IMG/VR virus record: IMGVR_UViG_3300025283_000004
Location: 1 to 27,250 of that record
Reading direction: 5' to 3' (one strand)
DNA from: a virus
Length of the DNA stretch: 27,250 nt
Below are positions 15,839 to 27,200 of the stretch, piece after piece. The notes below the pieces were generated by a model. It was not told the origin of the DNA and did no database searches. It saw only the letters and a program-made list of their open reading frames with translations. The position numbers and the translations under genes are program-made. Positions within the stretch are counted from its first letter, which is position 1; every line of letters begins with the position of its first letter.

Positions 15839-18800
15839 ATGCCACAGAAGACGAATCTTAACGTGCCTCCATATAATGATGATTTTGATACGTCAAAAAA
15901 CTTTTATAAGGTATTATTCAGACCAGGATATTCTATTCAAACAAGAGAGTTAACTAACTTACAGTCAATTCTTCAGAATCAGATAGAAAGTTTTGGTAGG
16001 AATGTATTTAAGCAGGGAGACATGGTGATCCCTGGTGAGATTAGTTTTACGAATCAAGTTGATTACGTTAAGTTGTCTTCTGTATCAGAAGTAGCAACTA
16101 ATATTAATGGTAACATTGTATTTGAAAAATTTAATGTTACTAACTTAGTTGGCGAAACTATACAAGGTCTGACATCTGGAGTTACTGCTACAGTTATTGA
16201 TGCGGCAGTATCAAATGAGTTTGAGTCGGATGTTTTATTTGTAACATATACCAGTAGTGGTAATGCAAACAACGAAAAAACTTTCCGACAGGGTGAGATT
16301 CTAGAAGCACTAGATATTTCCAATAGTCCTACCTTAGTTGTCGGAACAGATGGTAGTGTTCTCCCCATCACTCTCACTAGAGTTGATGGCGAAACAGGAG
16401 AAACATATCCTCCTATTAGTAGTCCAGCAATGGGATATGCTTCTGCTGTAAAAATAGAAGAAGGTATTTATTTTGTTAACGGTTATTTTGTAAGAAATAA
16501 AAAAGAAATACTTATCGTTGATAAGTATTACAGTAGACCTAGTGCTAAGGTTGGTTTCATCATTAGTGAAGATTTAGTATCTCCAGAAGAAGATGCTTCT
16601 TTATATGACAATGCACGAGGTTTTTCAAACTATTCTGCTCCTGGAGCACATAGATTAAAAATCAATCTAGATCTTGCTTCTTATGATGTAGAATCAAGCA
16701 CTGACAGTAACTTCATCAAGTTAATCACTATTCAAAATGGTGCTATTCAAAGTCTCGTTAAACCAACTAACTATTCTTTAATCGAAGAGACACTGGCAAG
16801 AAGAACATATGATGAATCTGGTGATTACATTGTAGATAACTTTCTTATTGAACTAAGAGAATATTATCAAAATAACAATAATAAAGGTTTATATCCATTA
16901 AAAACAAATGGCACTGTAAATGGATTGCAACCTAAAGAAGCCATTAAAAAAATGGTTGCTGGTCTCGGAGCAGGAAAAGCGTATGTAAAAGGATATGAGA
17001 TTGTAAATAAAGAGACTAAGTACGTTGCTATAGATAAAGCAAGAGATACTCTAGATAAAACTGATAATAGGATTAAAATAAAAAATCTTCCCTCGTTTAA
17101 CATCACTAATGTACACAGTAGTGTTTCGTTAAATGCTGAAGGAACAGAGATTAGTGCATATCCAACTGTTTATTTAAACTCCGTATTTAATGATGGATCC
17201 ATTGGATCAAACAACTCAGAATCTACTAGTGCATATAAGCAAACTTTAGATAGAAGAGGACTATCGTTTAATACTGATCAAGGAATAAAAACTATCTATT
17301 TACAACTTGGTCCTGGACAAGCAGCTCCAACTGCAAGTAACTTTCCTGGCACAACAGGTAATCAGGTTTTTGGCGCAGATAGAAAACTTTGGTACATTAA
17401 AACTAGAATTTCTGGAGACGCTTTACCGACTGCTCGTTCAGTAGAAATCTTAGCAGCAAATATGGCGAATCGCACTGAGGTAAATCCAGACCCTAGTGCC
17501 ACATTTGTTGAGTTAACACTAGTAGGAAATAAATACGACCTCAACGAGTTATTTTTAGAATATGACGAAGAAGATATTGTAAATGACCAGGGAACTAATC
17601 AAACAAGACTGACAAGAAGAAAGTTATTCCCAACAGAACAAGCTGCAAAAAATAATGCAGATTATTATGGGTTTATTGTAGATTATAATGACACTATCAC
17701 GCCAATCATCGGGTTAGCAAAACCTAAAAATTTCTCGTTATCTAAAATTGGAGTTGGATTTAATACTGATACAGATAAAGTTATATCTAGAGGAAGGTTG
17801 AGTGGAGGAATTCAAGTATATAACTCTATTTTCAAGTTTTCTTATTTCAATCCAGTTTTCTTTACCAAAATCACAGTAGATTCAAAAATTCTTACAGGAT
17901 TTACTAGTGGTCAATATATTAATGGATTGACTAGTGGAGCATATGGTGTCATTGAGAATACTCAAAATGGATATTATACACCAGCAGAAAGTTCCGTCTT
18001 GTTTGTAAGAACTCTTTCTGGCACTTTTGCCCCTGGAGAAACAATAATTGATGAATCTGGAAATGCACTAAGAATAGCAAGAGAAAATACTATTTCTCAT
18101 TTTATTACATCATCTAGAGGAACTGGTTACGATAACAGCACTGTAATCAAAATCAATGGTCAAGTAATCGATGCTTCTACGGTAACAGTAAAGATTGATA
18201 CTGGTAATGTAAATGCATTATATGCATTGAAGATTAAAAATAGAGATCTTCTCTCGACACAATACCTATATCCACCAACAGTAACGGCAACTTATGCAGG
18301 TGCAGCAGGTTGCGTTATTACACCAGTATTATATAGAAATACTGTAATAACTTACACTGATCAAGATGTGAAATCTTTTGCTTCTACATTTGGAACGTCA
18401 TATAAGTTTACGGCAGACATAGAAACACAAACAAATGGATATTACAATAGTGCTCAAGTAACAGATTTTTCTTTTGTAGGATTGCAAGGAACCAAATATT
18501 TAGAATGTCAAGGATTCTCTGGAGATGCTACTTTATATCTAAAACAAGGTGATGTGGTACAGTTTACTGATAATACTAATACCGTAGTTAGAGCAGTAGT
18601 ACAATATTCAACAAAACCAGAAGGTCTATTAAGATCTAGAGTGTATATTGATTCTTCACTAAAAAATAATGTTTCTAATAACTTAGTAAAAATCTTTGCT
18701 AAAATCAATGATACTAACTCAAGTTTGATTATCCCCACTGGATCTAAATATCTAAATTCTTTGGTTAAAGATCCAGCAGATTCAAAAATCAAATACCATT

Positions 18801-21800
18801 TCAGAAGAGATTTTGTTATTACTGGAACTTCTAGTGGTGGTACAGTAACGTTCAAGGCAGAGTTACCATTTGGTTCTCAACGCTTTGTTTCATTCACGCA
18901 AGATAATTTCTTGATTACTGTTTTAAGTGACGGTGGATCTAATACTGTAGACGCTGGAGATATTTTATACATCAAGTCAGACTGGGTACAGATTCAAAAC
19001 TCTACAGACATCTCTGGTCTTGTTGCTGGAACAGTATTGATCAATATTCCAGAAACATATTTTGGTACAGTTTCTAACTATGCAAATCTAAAGTTGAAGT
19101 TAACTGCAACTTTAGAAGTAAATAAAGCAGTCCCAAGATTAAAAACACTCAAAAAGAATAGAAGAATCCTGATTAACTCGCCTGGAGACAAGGTAGTTAT
19201 TATAAGAGGACAAAATTATGATACTGGAGAACCAACAGAACTCTCCTACTCGGATGTAATAAAAATAAACTACATCTATGAAGGTACAACAACCACGGCT
19301 CCTATTGTAGACGATGCTGGTAACTTAGTTCAAGGAAAAGATGTTGGACCAAGGTTTAGTTTTGATGATGGTCAAAGAGACACTTACTATGATGTCTCTA
19401 GACTTGTTCTAAAACCAGGATTTTCTGCTCCAAGTGGCATACTTTTAATCTCATTTGATTATTTTGACCATTCTCAAGGAGACTTCTGTACCGTCGATTC
19501 GTATGTTCACGAATCTGGAGTTTCTATTGGAGAGATTCCTATCTTCAACTCAAGTTCACTGGGCAAAGTATCACTTAGAGACGTTATAGATTTTCGTCCA
19601 AAAGTTGATACCGCCACTTCAATAAGTGGTTTCCAAAATACTTCTATTTTAGCACAACCAGATTACATTTCTTTCGTTGGTTCTGGTGGTATTACTTCAA
19701 GTAGTCCAGCATCCGATGCTAACTTAGATTATACTATTCAGTTTAACTCTTCACAATATTTGGACAGAATCGATGCTATTGCATTGAATAAGAAAGGAGA
19801 GTTTATTGTTCAATCTGGAAATGCATCATTGAATCCAGTAAAACCAGATGACATTAAAGATGCAGTAACACTATACTATCTCTACGTTCCTTCGTATACA
19901 GATTCTATTGATGACGTGAAGATTACTCCAGTCGATAACAAACGTTACACGATGAAGGATATTGGAAAACTGGAGAAAAGAATCGAAAGATTAGAATACT
20001 ATACTCAACTTAGTATTTTAGAGCAACAAGCATTAAATATGCAGATTAAAGATGAGATTGGGATTGATAGATTTAAAACAGGATTTATTGTTGACGGATT
20101 CGAGAATCATGGAATCGGCAATCTCAAATCTTTGGATTATAAGTGCGCTATTGATTCACAGCAATCTGTTCTTAGACCAACTTCAATAGAAAGCAATCTT
20201 GAACTAGAAGAAGTTTATAAAAATGATACAGATAGAACAAACAATGGATACAAAAATTCAAACAATGTAGTTACTTTACCATACACTGATTTAACTGCAT
20301 TCGAAAATGTTTTTGCTACGGATACCATCAATCCAAACCCATTCGTTGTTTTACAATATGTTGGCGATACCAATCTATCGCCTGCAGTAGATCAATGGTT
20401 TGACGATACTGAAAAACCGATTGTTTTAAACAATGATAGTTCTCTCTATTCGATTTTCTTTGCTAAACCAGATGCAAAAGAAGCATTAAGTTCCATTCAT
20501 AATGCATTTTCTATCAACTGGGTTGGAACAAACAAAACATTCTTTAATATTAATCCTCTTTCTAAATTATCAACAGATAGTGCATCAGCTTCAGTTAAGT
20601 TAGCTAGCATTAGTAGTTCATCAAACATAAGTCCAGAAAATAACGAGTTAGCGAAAGGTTCTAGTAACACTACTGTTAATGGATTGAATGTAGTTACTTC
20701 ACTACAGTTTTATGCAAGAACTAAACCAGTTCTATTTAAGATTAGCAGAATGAAACCAAACACAAAAATATATGTGTTTATAGATGGAAGAAAGATTGAT
20801 AGATGGATAGCTCCAGATTACAGATTTACTGGGATTGCTGGTAATTCAATCAGTTCTTTTGGTTCCTCTCTTAATACAGATGCTGATGGTAATGCAAGTG
20901 GTCTTTTGCTTATTCCTTCTGGGTATCCACCACAAGAAAGTAGTATTTGGACAGGTAACGTAAATGATATTGCATATGATACCACTCACGAACAGGTTAA
21001 CTTAGTTACTGGAGTTAAAACCGTTAGATTTACTTCAAGTGTTGATGATTCTAAAAGTTCTGATGTATCTACTTATTCTGAAGCTAAGTTTTATGCCACT
21101 GGTATCCTACCATCGCTTCCTGCTTCGATAGTATCTACTATTCCTCCTTATTTCAAAGCAAATGAAGGTATTCAATTTATAGAAGCAAATAAATCGGACG
21201 CAACTGGAGCTGCAACAACCCCAAGTCCATTAACACAAACTTTCAAAGTAGAAGGATATACTGGCGGTGTTTTCTTAACAGGTTTAGATCTTTTCTTCAG
21301 TCAAAAGAGTTTAAACATTCCCATCCGCGTTTATCTCACTAATGTTGATAGTGGTAAACCAGGAAAATACATTATTCCTGGATCAGAAGTAGTTAAATCG
21401 CCAAATACATATTTAAAAATCTATACAAATGGTACTGTGTATGTAACCAAAGGAGAAACTGTTACAGGCGCCGAATCTGGTGCTGCTGGACCTATTTACA
21501 ATGTTATTGATAAAAATGGTATCAACGTGATTCCTTCAACAACAGGAGTTTATACTCTCCAGAACGATCAAGTTTATACTTTAGTTTTAAATAATCATAA
21601 TGGCAAATCTTTCTTAGGTGGCAGTACAGGTGAGTTATTGACGGTTCCATCAGTTACTTCATACAATGCACTGCAAAATACAACCTTAAAAATAAATATT
21701 GCTAAAGATTCTGGTAGAATAACAAGATTGACAGTTTCAAATCTTGGATCTAACTACGAAACTGCAAAGATTACTATTGAAAGTCCTTCTCTTCCTGGCG

Positions 21801-23983
21801 GTGCGACTGCTGCGGCAACTCCATATGTTTCGAATGGTCAAATTTATGATGCCAATCTATCATTAAGTGGATCTGGGTATACTAGTGTTCCTTCTGTAAT
21901 CATATCTGGTACTGGTGCTGGAAATGGTGGCGCAGTTATACTTGCAGAACTAACTATTGATACTCCTGCAGTTAGAATGGGAGTTGCTATTGATCCAGTT
22001 GTATCTGGATCTACTCCCGCAACAACTGCTACAAAGTTTGTATTTGATTATCCTGTTTATCTACAAAATAATACAGAATATGCTTTTGTAGTTGAAACAG
22101 ATTCTGTTGATTATTTACTATGGACTTCCAAGCTCGGAAAAACAGATAAGATTACAAACTCTATTGTTACTACACAACCACTATTAGGATCTGTATTCAA
22201 ATCACAAAACGTAGATAACTGGACCGAAGATCTCTTTGAGGACATTAAGTTTAAATTGTATCGTGCTAAGTTTGATACATCTATTACATCAAATGTATAC
22301 TTAACAAATGTTCCTTTGGGATACGAACCATTAGCATATAACGCTATGGAAACAGATGCTTCTCAAGATAGTAGTGCAACTTCCTTATTATTCAGAAACA
22401 ATAATAAAATTATTAAAGTTAATCATTTGAATAATGGTTTTGAATCAAGTGGCAAATCTTATGTTGCATTTAAAAATGCACAGAATTTTGCTGGAATTGA
22501 TAGTTCAGTTGTCAACTCTACTCTGTTTAATGTTAAAAACGGAGGTACTAATTTCTACACTGTTTCTACAAATGTGCGAGCAGGATCTAGTGTCAATGGT
22601 GGTGGTCAGGTGTATGCTTCATACAACAGAAAGTATGAAAGATTATATGCACAAATTGGATTCTTAAACTTTAGTGGAACTAAGATTAATTCATTTGTAA
22701 AAACTACTGATATCAGACCAGTAGATTCTGTAGTTACTACATATGAATCATACGGTCAATCAGATTACGAAAAAACATTTTTAGGTGAGCAACATTATTT
22801 CACAAATCAAAAAGTTATTTGTTCTAGAGTAAATGAGTTAAAAAATACTATTACTCAAAGTTTAACATATAAAATTAATTTATCATCTGAATATGATAAT
22901 CTATCTCCAGTTGTAGATTTGAGAGTTTCTTCTATCAAGGTATCAAACAATCATGTTGAGAAGGCAACTGGTTATGAAGACAGATATGGAAGAAGAGATC
23001 AGATTCTACAGTTCTACCGCGTCTATAGATTCCAGATTGACGGATTGGGCGGTAATGTCCCAACTTTAGGACAAACGATAACTGGAGCAACGACTAAAGC
23101 ACAAGGAGTAGTCGTTAAATGGGATTCTGCAAATGGTAAGATTTTTGTTAAGATTACTACAGATTCTATTTTCATTCCTGGAGAAGCATTGCAGTTTAGT
23201 TTACAAAGCACTATTGTTGGTGCATCTGTAAACTCATTAGGTTTGGAATATTATCCAATAACTTTCCCAATCAACACTTCTGTAGTTGCTTTAGACTCTA
23301 TCAATCAACCTTATACCAATAAGATTGCAGGGAAAGTGGTTTCATGGGATTCTAAAAAACAACTACTAAGAATATCCAATAACAAATCACCTATTAATAA
23401 TGATTACACAACTGCTGCTTTAGTTGGATCAAGTTTTGCAAGAACATCAGTAGCAAACCAAACTGCTGACATTTTTAGAGTTGGTGATATTCTAAGTTAT
23501 CAAGGAATCATAACTGGAGAAGAAAAGTTTGTAGAGATTTCAAAAGTTTCATATACAACAGGGGATGTGTATGTCTCTGAACTAACTTCATCAAATAGTT
23601 CTTCTGTAGCAAAATATTGCACTAAAGAAATCTCACTTGATACTTCCTCAACTTCTGTAGATGTTCGTTTAACTGCAAATACTCTAAGTGCAGATGATAT
23701 TCAAGTCTACTACAAGATTAAAGAATCAAACTCACAGTTTAACTTTGATGATTTAAACTGGTATGAGTTCAATCTTGATGGTAAATCAAATAATGATGTG
23801 ATTCCTTCCGCAGACAACGTTATCTCTGGATACTTTGAAAATCAGGAAGCATATAAAGAATATAAGTATAGTGTAACCAACTTACCCGAGTTTTCTTCAT
23901 ATGCTATCAAAATTGTTATGAGATCATTCAACCCATGCTACGTTCCCAAGATTCAAGATATGAGAGCAGTTGCTTCATTCTAA
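15839..23983 (+). CDS. Giant DUF4815 tail/baseplate structural protein
   Basis: At 2714 residues, the first 1500 or so show the DUF4815 layout known from cyanophage tail proteins: DDFDTSKNFYKVLFRPGYS and IQTRELTNLQSILQNQIE at the start, GIYFVNGYFVRNKKE near 207, YSAPGAHRLK near 265, GAGKAYVKGYEI near 377, FDYFDHSQGDFCTV near 1204, a coiled coil (GKLEKRIERLEYYTQLSILE, about 1375-1400) and DRFKTGFIVDGFE. Later come MKPNTKIYVFIDGRKIDRW and GVFLTGLDLFFSQKSLNIPI, also usual for the family. TSGA-type modules occur near 107, 690 and 2410, and GxGY repeats near 1960-2040. It is a virion protein by family and context, probably a wedge-attached fibre or adapter. It sits where T4 has gp9 and gp10, but I see no likeness to either. 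Confidence 0.85.
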   Translation: MPQKTNLNVPPYNDDFDTSKNFYKVLFRPGYSIQTRELTNLQSILQNQIESFGRNVFKQGDMVIPGEISFTNQVDYVKLSSVSEVATNINGNIVFEKFNVTNLVGETIQGLTSGVTATVIDAAVSNEFESDVLFVTYTSSGNANNEKTFRQGEILEALDISNSPTLVVGTDGSVLPITLTRVDGETGETYPPISSPAMGYASAVKIEEGIYFVNGYFVRNKKEILIVDKYYSRPSAKVGFIISEDLVSPEEDASLYDNARGFSNYSAPGAHRLKINLDLASYDVESSTDSNFIKLITIQNGAIQSLVKPTNYSLIEETLARRTYDESGDYIVDNFLIELREYYQNNNNKGLYPLKTNGTVNGLQPKEAIKKMVAGLGAGKAYVKGYEIVNKETKYVAIDKARDTLDKTDNRIKIKNLPSFNITNVHSSVSLNAEGTEISAYPTVYLNSVFNDGSIGSNNSESTSAYKQTLDRRGLSFNTDQGIKTIYLQLGPGQAAPTASNFPGTTGNQVFGADRKLWYIKTRISGDALPTARSVEILAANMANRTEVNPDPSATFVELTLVGNKYDLNELFLEYDEEDIVNDQGTNQTRLTRRKLFPTEQAAKNNADYYGFIVDYNDTITPIIGLAKPKNFSLSKIGVGFNTDTDKVISRGRLSGGIQVYNSIFKFSYFNPVFFTKITVDSKILTGFTSGQYINGLTSGAYGVIENTQNGYYTPAESSVLFVRTLSGTFAPGETIIDESGNALRIARENTISHFITSSRGTGYDNSTVIKINGQVIDASTVTVKIDTGNVNALYALKIKNRDLLSTQYLYPPTVTATYAGAAGCVITPVLYRNTVITYTDQDVKSFASTFGTSYKFTADIETQTNGYYNSAQVTDFSFVGLQGTKYLECQGFSGDATLYLKQGDVVQFTDNTNTVVRAVVQYSTKPEGLLRSRVYIDSSLKNNVSNNLVKIFAKINDTNSSLIIPTGSKYLNSLVKDPADSKIKYHFRRDFVITGTSSGGTVTFKAELPFGSQRFVSFTQDNFLITVLSDGGSNTVDAGDILYIKSDWVQIQNSTDISGLVAGTVLINIPETYFGTVSNYANLKLKLTATLEVNKAVPRLKTLKKNRRILINSPGDKVVIIRGQNYDTGEPTELSYSDVIKINYIYEGTTTTAPIVDDAGNLVQGKDVGPRFSFDDGQRDTYYDVSRLVLKPGFSAPSGILLISFDYFDHSQGDFCTVDSYVHESGVSIGEIPIFNSSSLGKVSLRDVIDFRPKVDTATSISGFQNTSILAQPDYISFVGSGGITSSSPASDANLDYTIQFNSSQYLDRIDAIALNKKGEFIVQSGNASLNPVKPDDIKDAVTLYYLYVPSYTDSIDDVKITPVDNKRYTMKDIGKLEKRIERLEYYTQLSILEQQALNMQIKDEIGIDRFKTGFIVDGFENHGIGNLKSLDYKCAIDSQQSVLRPTSIESNLELEEVYKNDTDRTNNGYKNSNNVVTLPYTDLTAFENVFATDTINPNPFVVLQYVGDTNLSPAVDQWFDDTEKPIVLNNDSSLYSIFFAKPDAKEALSSIHNAFSINWVGTNKTFFNINPLSKLSTDSASASVKLASISSSSNISPENNELAKGSSNTTVNGLNVVTSLQFYARTKPVLFKISRMKPNTKIYVFIDGRKIDRWIAPDYRFTGIAGNSISSFGSSLNTDADGNASGLLLIPSGYPPQESSIWTGNVNDIAYDTTHEQVNLVTGVKTVRFTSSVDDSKSSDVSTYSEAKFYATGILPSLPASIVSTIPPYFKANEGIQFIEANKSDATGAATTPSPLTQTFKVEGYTGGVFLTGLDLFFSQKSLNIPIRVYLTNVDSGKPGKYIIPGSEVVKSPNTYLKIYTNGTVYVTKGETVTGAESGAAGPIYNVIDKNGINVIPSTTGVYTLQNDQVYTLVLNNHNGKSFLGGSTGELLTVPSVTSYNALQNTTLKINIAKDSGRITRLTVSNLGSNYETAKITIESPSLPGGATAAATPYVSNGQIYDANLSLSGSGYTSVPSVIISGTGAGNGGAVILAELTIDTPAVRMGVAIDPVVSGSTPATTATKFVFDYPVYLQNNTEYAFVVETDSVDYLLWTSKLGKTDKITNSIVTTQPLLGSVFKSQNVDNWTEDLFEDIKFKLYRAKFDTSITSNVYLTNVPLGYEPLAYNAMETDASQDSSATSLLFRNNNKIIKVNHLNNGFESSGKSYVAFKNAQNFAGIDSSVVNSTLFNVKNGGTNFYTVSTNVRAGSSVNGGGQVYASYNRKYERLYAQIGFLNFSGTKINSFVKTTDIRPVDSVVTTYESYGQSDYEKTFLGEQHYFTNQKVICSRVNELKNTITQSLTYKINLSSEYDNLSPVVDLRVSSIKVSNNHVEKATGYEDRYGRRDQILQFYRVYRFQIDGLGGNVPTLGQTITGATTKAQGVVVKWDSANGKIFVKITTDSIFIPGEALQFSLQSTIVGASVNSLGLEYYPITFPINTSVVALDSINQPYTNKIAGKVVSWDSKKQLLRISNNKSPINNDYTTAALVGSSFARTSVANQTADIFRVGDILSYQGIITGEEKFVEISKVSYTTGDVYVSELTSSNSSSVAKYCTKEISLDTSSTSVDVRLTANTLSADDIQVYYKIKESNSQFNFDDLNWYEFNLDGKSNNDVIPSADNVISGYFENQEAYKEYKYSVTNLPEFSSYAIKIVMRSFNPCYVPKIQDMRAVASF

Positions 23984-24201
23984 TGAGTTATATTAAAGTT
24001 GTTGGGTATGATAATCTAGTTCGTGATCCACATACGGGAGCCATTATAAATACTGATAAAAGTGTATTTGAAGAAGTCAAGAAACGTAAATACGGATCTG
24101 CTTCAATCAAACAACTTCAAAGTGATGTGGAAGATCTAAAGAATGAACTCTCAGATATCAAAAATCTTTTAAGAGAACTCATAAGAAATGGCAATACTTA
24201 G
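23983..24201 (+). CDS. Small coiled-coil protein, 72 aa, between tail genes
   Basis: The ATG shares its A with the last base of the previous stop (TAATG), a classic coupled start; a longer frame from 23935 would sit inside the DUF4815 gene. The product starts [20 protein letters not shown], a pattern (NLVRD followed by a conserved GAI-N-T) that I recall from short proteins of many T4-like phages. Residues 39-68 form a coiled coil ([20 protein letters not shown]). It may be a chaperone or a minor virion part; the role is not known to me. Its last 14 bases overlap the fibre gene. Confidence 0.78.
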   Translation: MSYIKVVGYDNLVRDPHTGAIINTDKSVFEEVKKRKYGSASIKQLQSDVEDLKNELSDIKNLLRELIRNGNT

Positions 24202-27200
24202 AAATGTAGCTAAGACCGACACTCTGGAACTTCAGAGGCAGAAAATAAATCTAATAGCTTCTGATTTGTTTACAGTGCAAACATCGGTTGGCGCGGGTGC
24301 ATTTAGTATGAGTGATGGCACGGTGCAAGCACCAGCGTTGTTTTTTACAAATGCAAACGATGTAGGTATTTACCGAGGATCTTCAAAAGGATTATTTATT
24401 GGATCTGAAGGAAAGGGTGTTGCTTCATTTGAATCTTCATTTCTTACAGCACTCCAAGACATTAGAACATTATCTTCTCCGATTACACCTGGAGCAACTT
24501 CTTTAACTATTTCAAATGCTGGGGCTAACTACAATGTAGGAGCTTATCCTAAAGTAAAGTTATCTGGAGGTAGTGGACAAGGAGCTATTGCATCTTTATC
24601 TACATCTGTTACTGGCACTATTACTAATGCTGGTAGTAGTTATGCAGGTGGGGTGTATGCCAACGTTCCACTTACAGGTGGCAGTGGATCTAACATGGTT
24701 GCTGCTATAACTGTATCTGCATTTGCTGGAACTATAACAAATGCTGGAACTGGAGGATCATCCGCAAATACATTTACCAATGTTGCATTAACTGGTGGAT
24801 CTGGAACAGGGGTAAGAGCTACCATAACAACAAGTGCATTAGGTTTAAATATAGGCGTATCGAATGTAACTATTACCAATACAGGCACTGGATATAGTCC
24901 AGGAAATGTCCTTTCTGCTGCATCTGGAAGTATAGGTGGAGTAACAGGGTTTCAATATACCCTCAGTCATGTAGGAGAAGTTACTAATATACAAGTTACC
25001 GAGGGCGGTACTGGATATGCAGTGGGAAACGTTTTATCTGCAAGTAATACTAATCTAGGTGGATCTGGTAGTGGATTTCAGTTTGCAGTTTCTGCTATAG
25101 GAACATTAACAAATATCAATGTTACAAACGGGGGAGATAACTACAAAACTGGTGATGTGTTAAGTATTCCTCAATCTGAGTTAGTACAAATAGTTACATA
25201 TTATGTAAAGATTTTACCAACTCAGTTAGTAGAGTTTGCAACACCAGTCTCCGCCTCCAGTGGATTTGCGGTTGGAAATACAATCACTTATAATGGCGGC
25301 ACGGCAACTATTGTAAAAAGATTTGTATCTGGATCAAATATAACAGCTGTAACAGTTTCGGATTACAACCTTACATATTTGGCGGGTCAAACAGCAACTG
25401 CATCTGGTGGAGGATCAGGAACAGTTTCAGCAATAACTAGTGCTCTAAACTATTTCTTTAGTTCTAATGGTTCCTCTGGTTCTTATATCAATATACCAGA
25501 TTTAACATTACAAAAAAATGTTAGATATGTGTTTGATCAATCTGATCCCACAAATATTGGTCATCCACTACGTTTCAGTACAACTCCAGATGGATTCCAC
25601 ACAGTCGTTGTTCCAAATCCAACTGCATATGGAGTAAAGTATGAAGGTAGTGAAGTAGATTACACATATACATCAAACTCTATTGCTATCACACCAAATA
25701 GTAGCACGCCAACTACCTTGCATTATTATTGCGATGCTGGAACAGTGGGGGGAAATGCTCATATAGATGAGGGTGGATATAACGGAAGGGAAGCAACTGT
25801 TACTATAAGTGGCCAAGCATCCTTAACTGGTAGTGGCATTTCTTTAACTGTAAATAATGTAACAGAATCATCCAATATTTTATTACAAAAAAATGGTAAT
25901 GCAAATTTAGGCGCAACTAATGTTTTGTCTTTATATTCTGCTACGGACTTGGAAGTTGATGGAGATTCTATTTTCTTTGGAGATCTCAATGTAAATAATA
26001 ATTTTACTATTGCTGCAGCAACTGGCAATACAGTAATTGATGGTACACTTACAGTTAACTCTGATTTAGCATTTTTAAGTGATGCTGCTTTTGGTGGAAC
26101 ATTATATGTAGATTCCACCAATAATAGAGTTTCAGTAAATATAAATCCTAATGTAACTCCATTAACTTATGCATTTCAAGTTTCTGGTTCAGTTTTTACT
26201 AATAGCAACTGTATACTATCTGCAGGATCTGGCACTATAACAAAAATAGGAAATGCTAATGTTTTGGCATCCTCAGAAAGACTGCAAGTTGATGGTGGTA
26301 TTTACACAAATTCATATTATAGAGCTCCCGTAGACACTGGTGTTGCTTCTCCCGCATATACGTTTACTGGATTGACCAGGGTAGGTTTAACAGCAAATAG
26401 CACAAATAATACATTATCATTAGTATCTACTTCAGGAGAATCATTGACGATTTCTCCTACTTTAATAACTTCATATCGTGATATGAATTTTGATAAGTTA
26501 ACTGTAACTAGTTCTTCTTTTGTTGGTGGTGAAGGATATACTAATGGTTCTTATTCTGGTATTTTATTGTCTGGTGGATTGGGAACTGGTCTTGTCGCAA
26601 ATATTGTTGTATCTGGTGGTTCTGTAACATCAGTAACTGTTACAAATTCTGGGGAGGGATATATTTCTGGAGATAAACTCACATTACCATCAAATTCTTC
26701 TCTTGTAACAACTCAAGTCTTACCAATAGGTTCTACTACTTGGTTGCCACAACAATCAGTTTCGTTAAATCAGTTATTATTTTATAATGATATATTGTAC
26801 ACTGTTTCTGCAGCAGGAACCACAGGTCAACTAGCTCCCACACACACATCGTATTCTGCTCCAAACGGGACAGCAACTCTTACATTCAATAGATACATTA
26901 AATTTTCCTATAATATAAACACTACTAGTGTTTCTAGTACAATATCTATTGACAAAGATACTGGAACTATTACTGCTCAATCTATAAACACCCTCGGAAG
27001 CGGCATTTTAATAGACAATAATCTTTCTATTGATGGTACTAGTATTTCATCTACTCAAGATGAAGATATTTTTGTTGCTCCAGGATCTTCATCTAAATTG
27101 CTATCTGTTTCTGGAACTGGTGGTGTCAAACTTCCTGTAGGTAACTCTACTAATAGACCATCAGCAGCAACAGCAGGTATTATTCGTTATAATACCCAAA

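Noticed and set aside
15829-15870. Alternative ATG at 15829 for the DUF4815 gene
   Set aside because: It is in another frame and soon meets a stop; the ATG at 15839 gives the family N-terminus.
22434-22667. 77-codon + strand ORF inside the DUF4815 gene
   Set aside because: An out-of-frame shadow rich in Met and Leu inside a long, well-supported coding frame, with no ribosome site.
15839-23983. Naming the 2714-aa protein gp10
   Set aside because: Its N-terminus fits DUF4815 and shows no likeness to T4 gp10 as I know it; position alone is not enough.
25500-25760. Calling the fibre domain a working copper protein
   Set aside because: The second His and the Met of a type-1 site are missing, so electron transfer is not supported.
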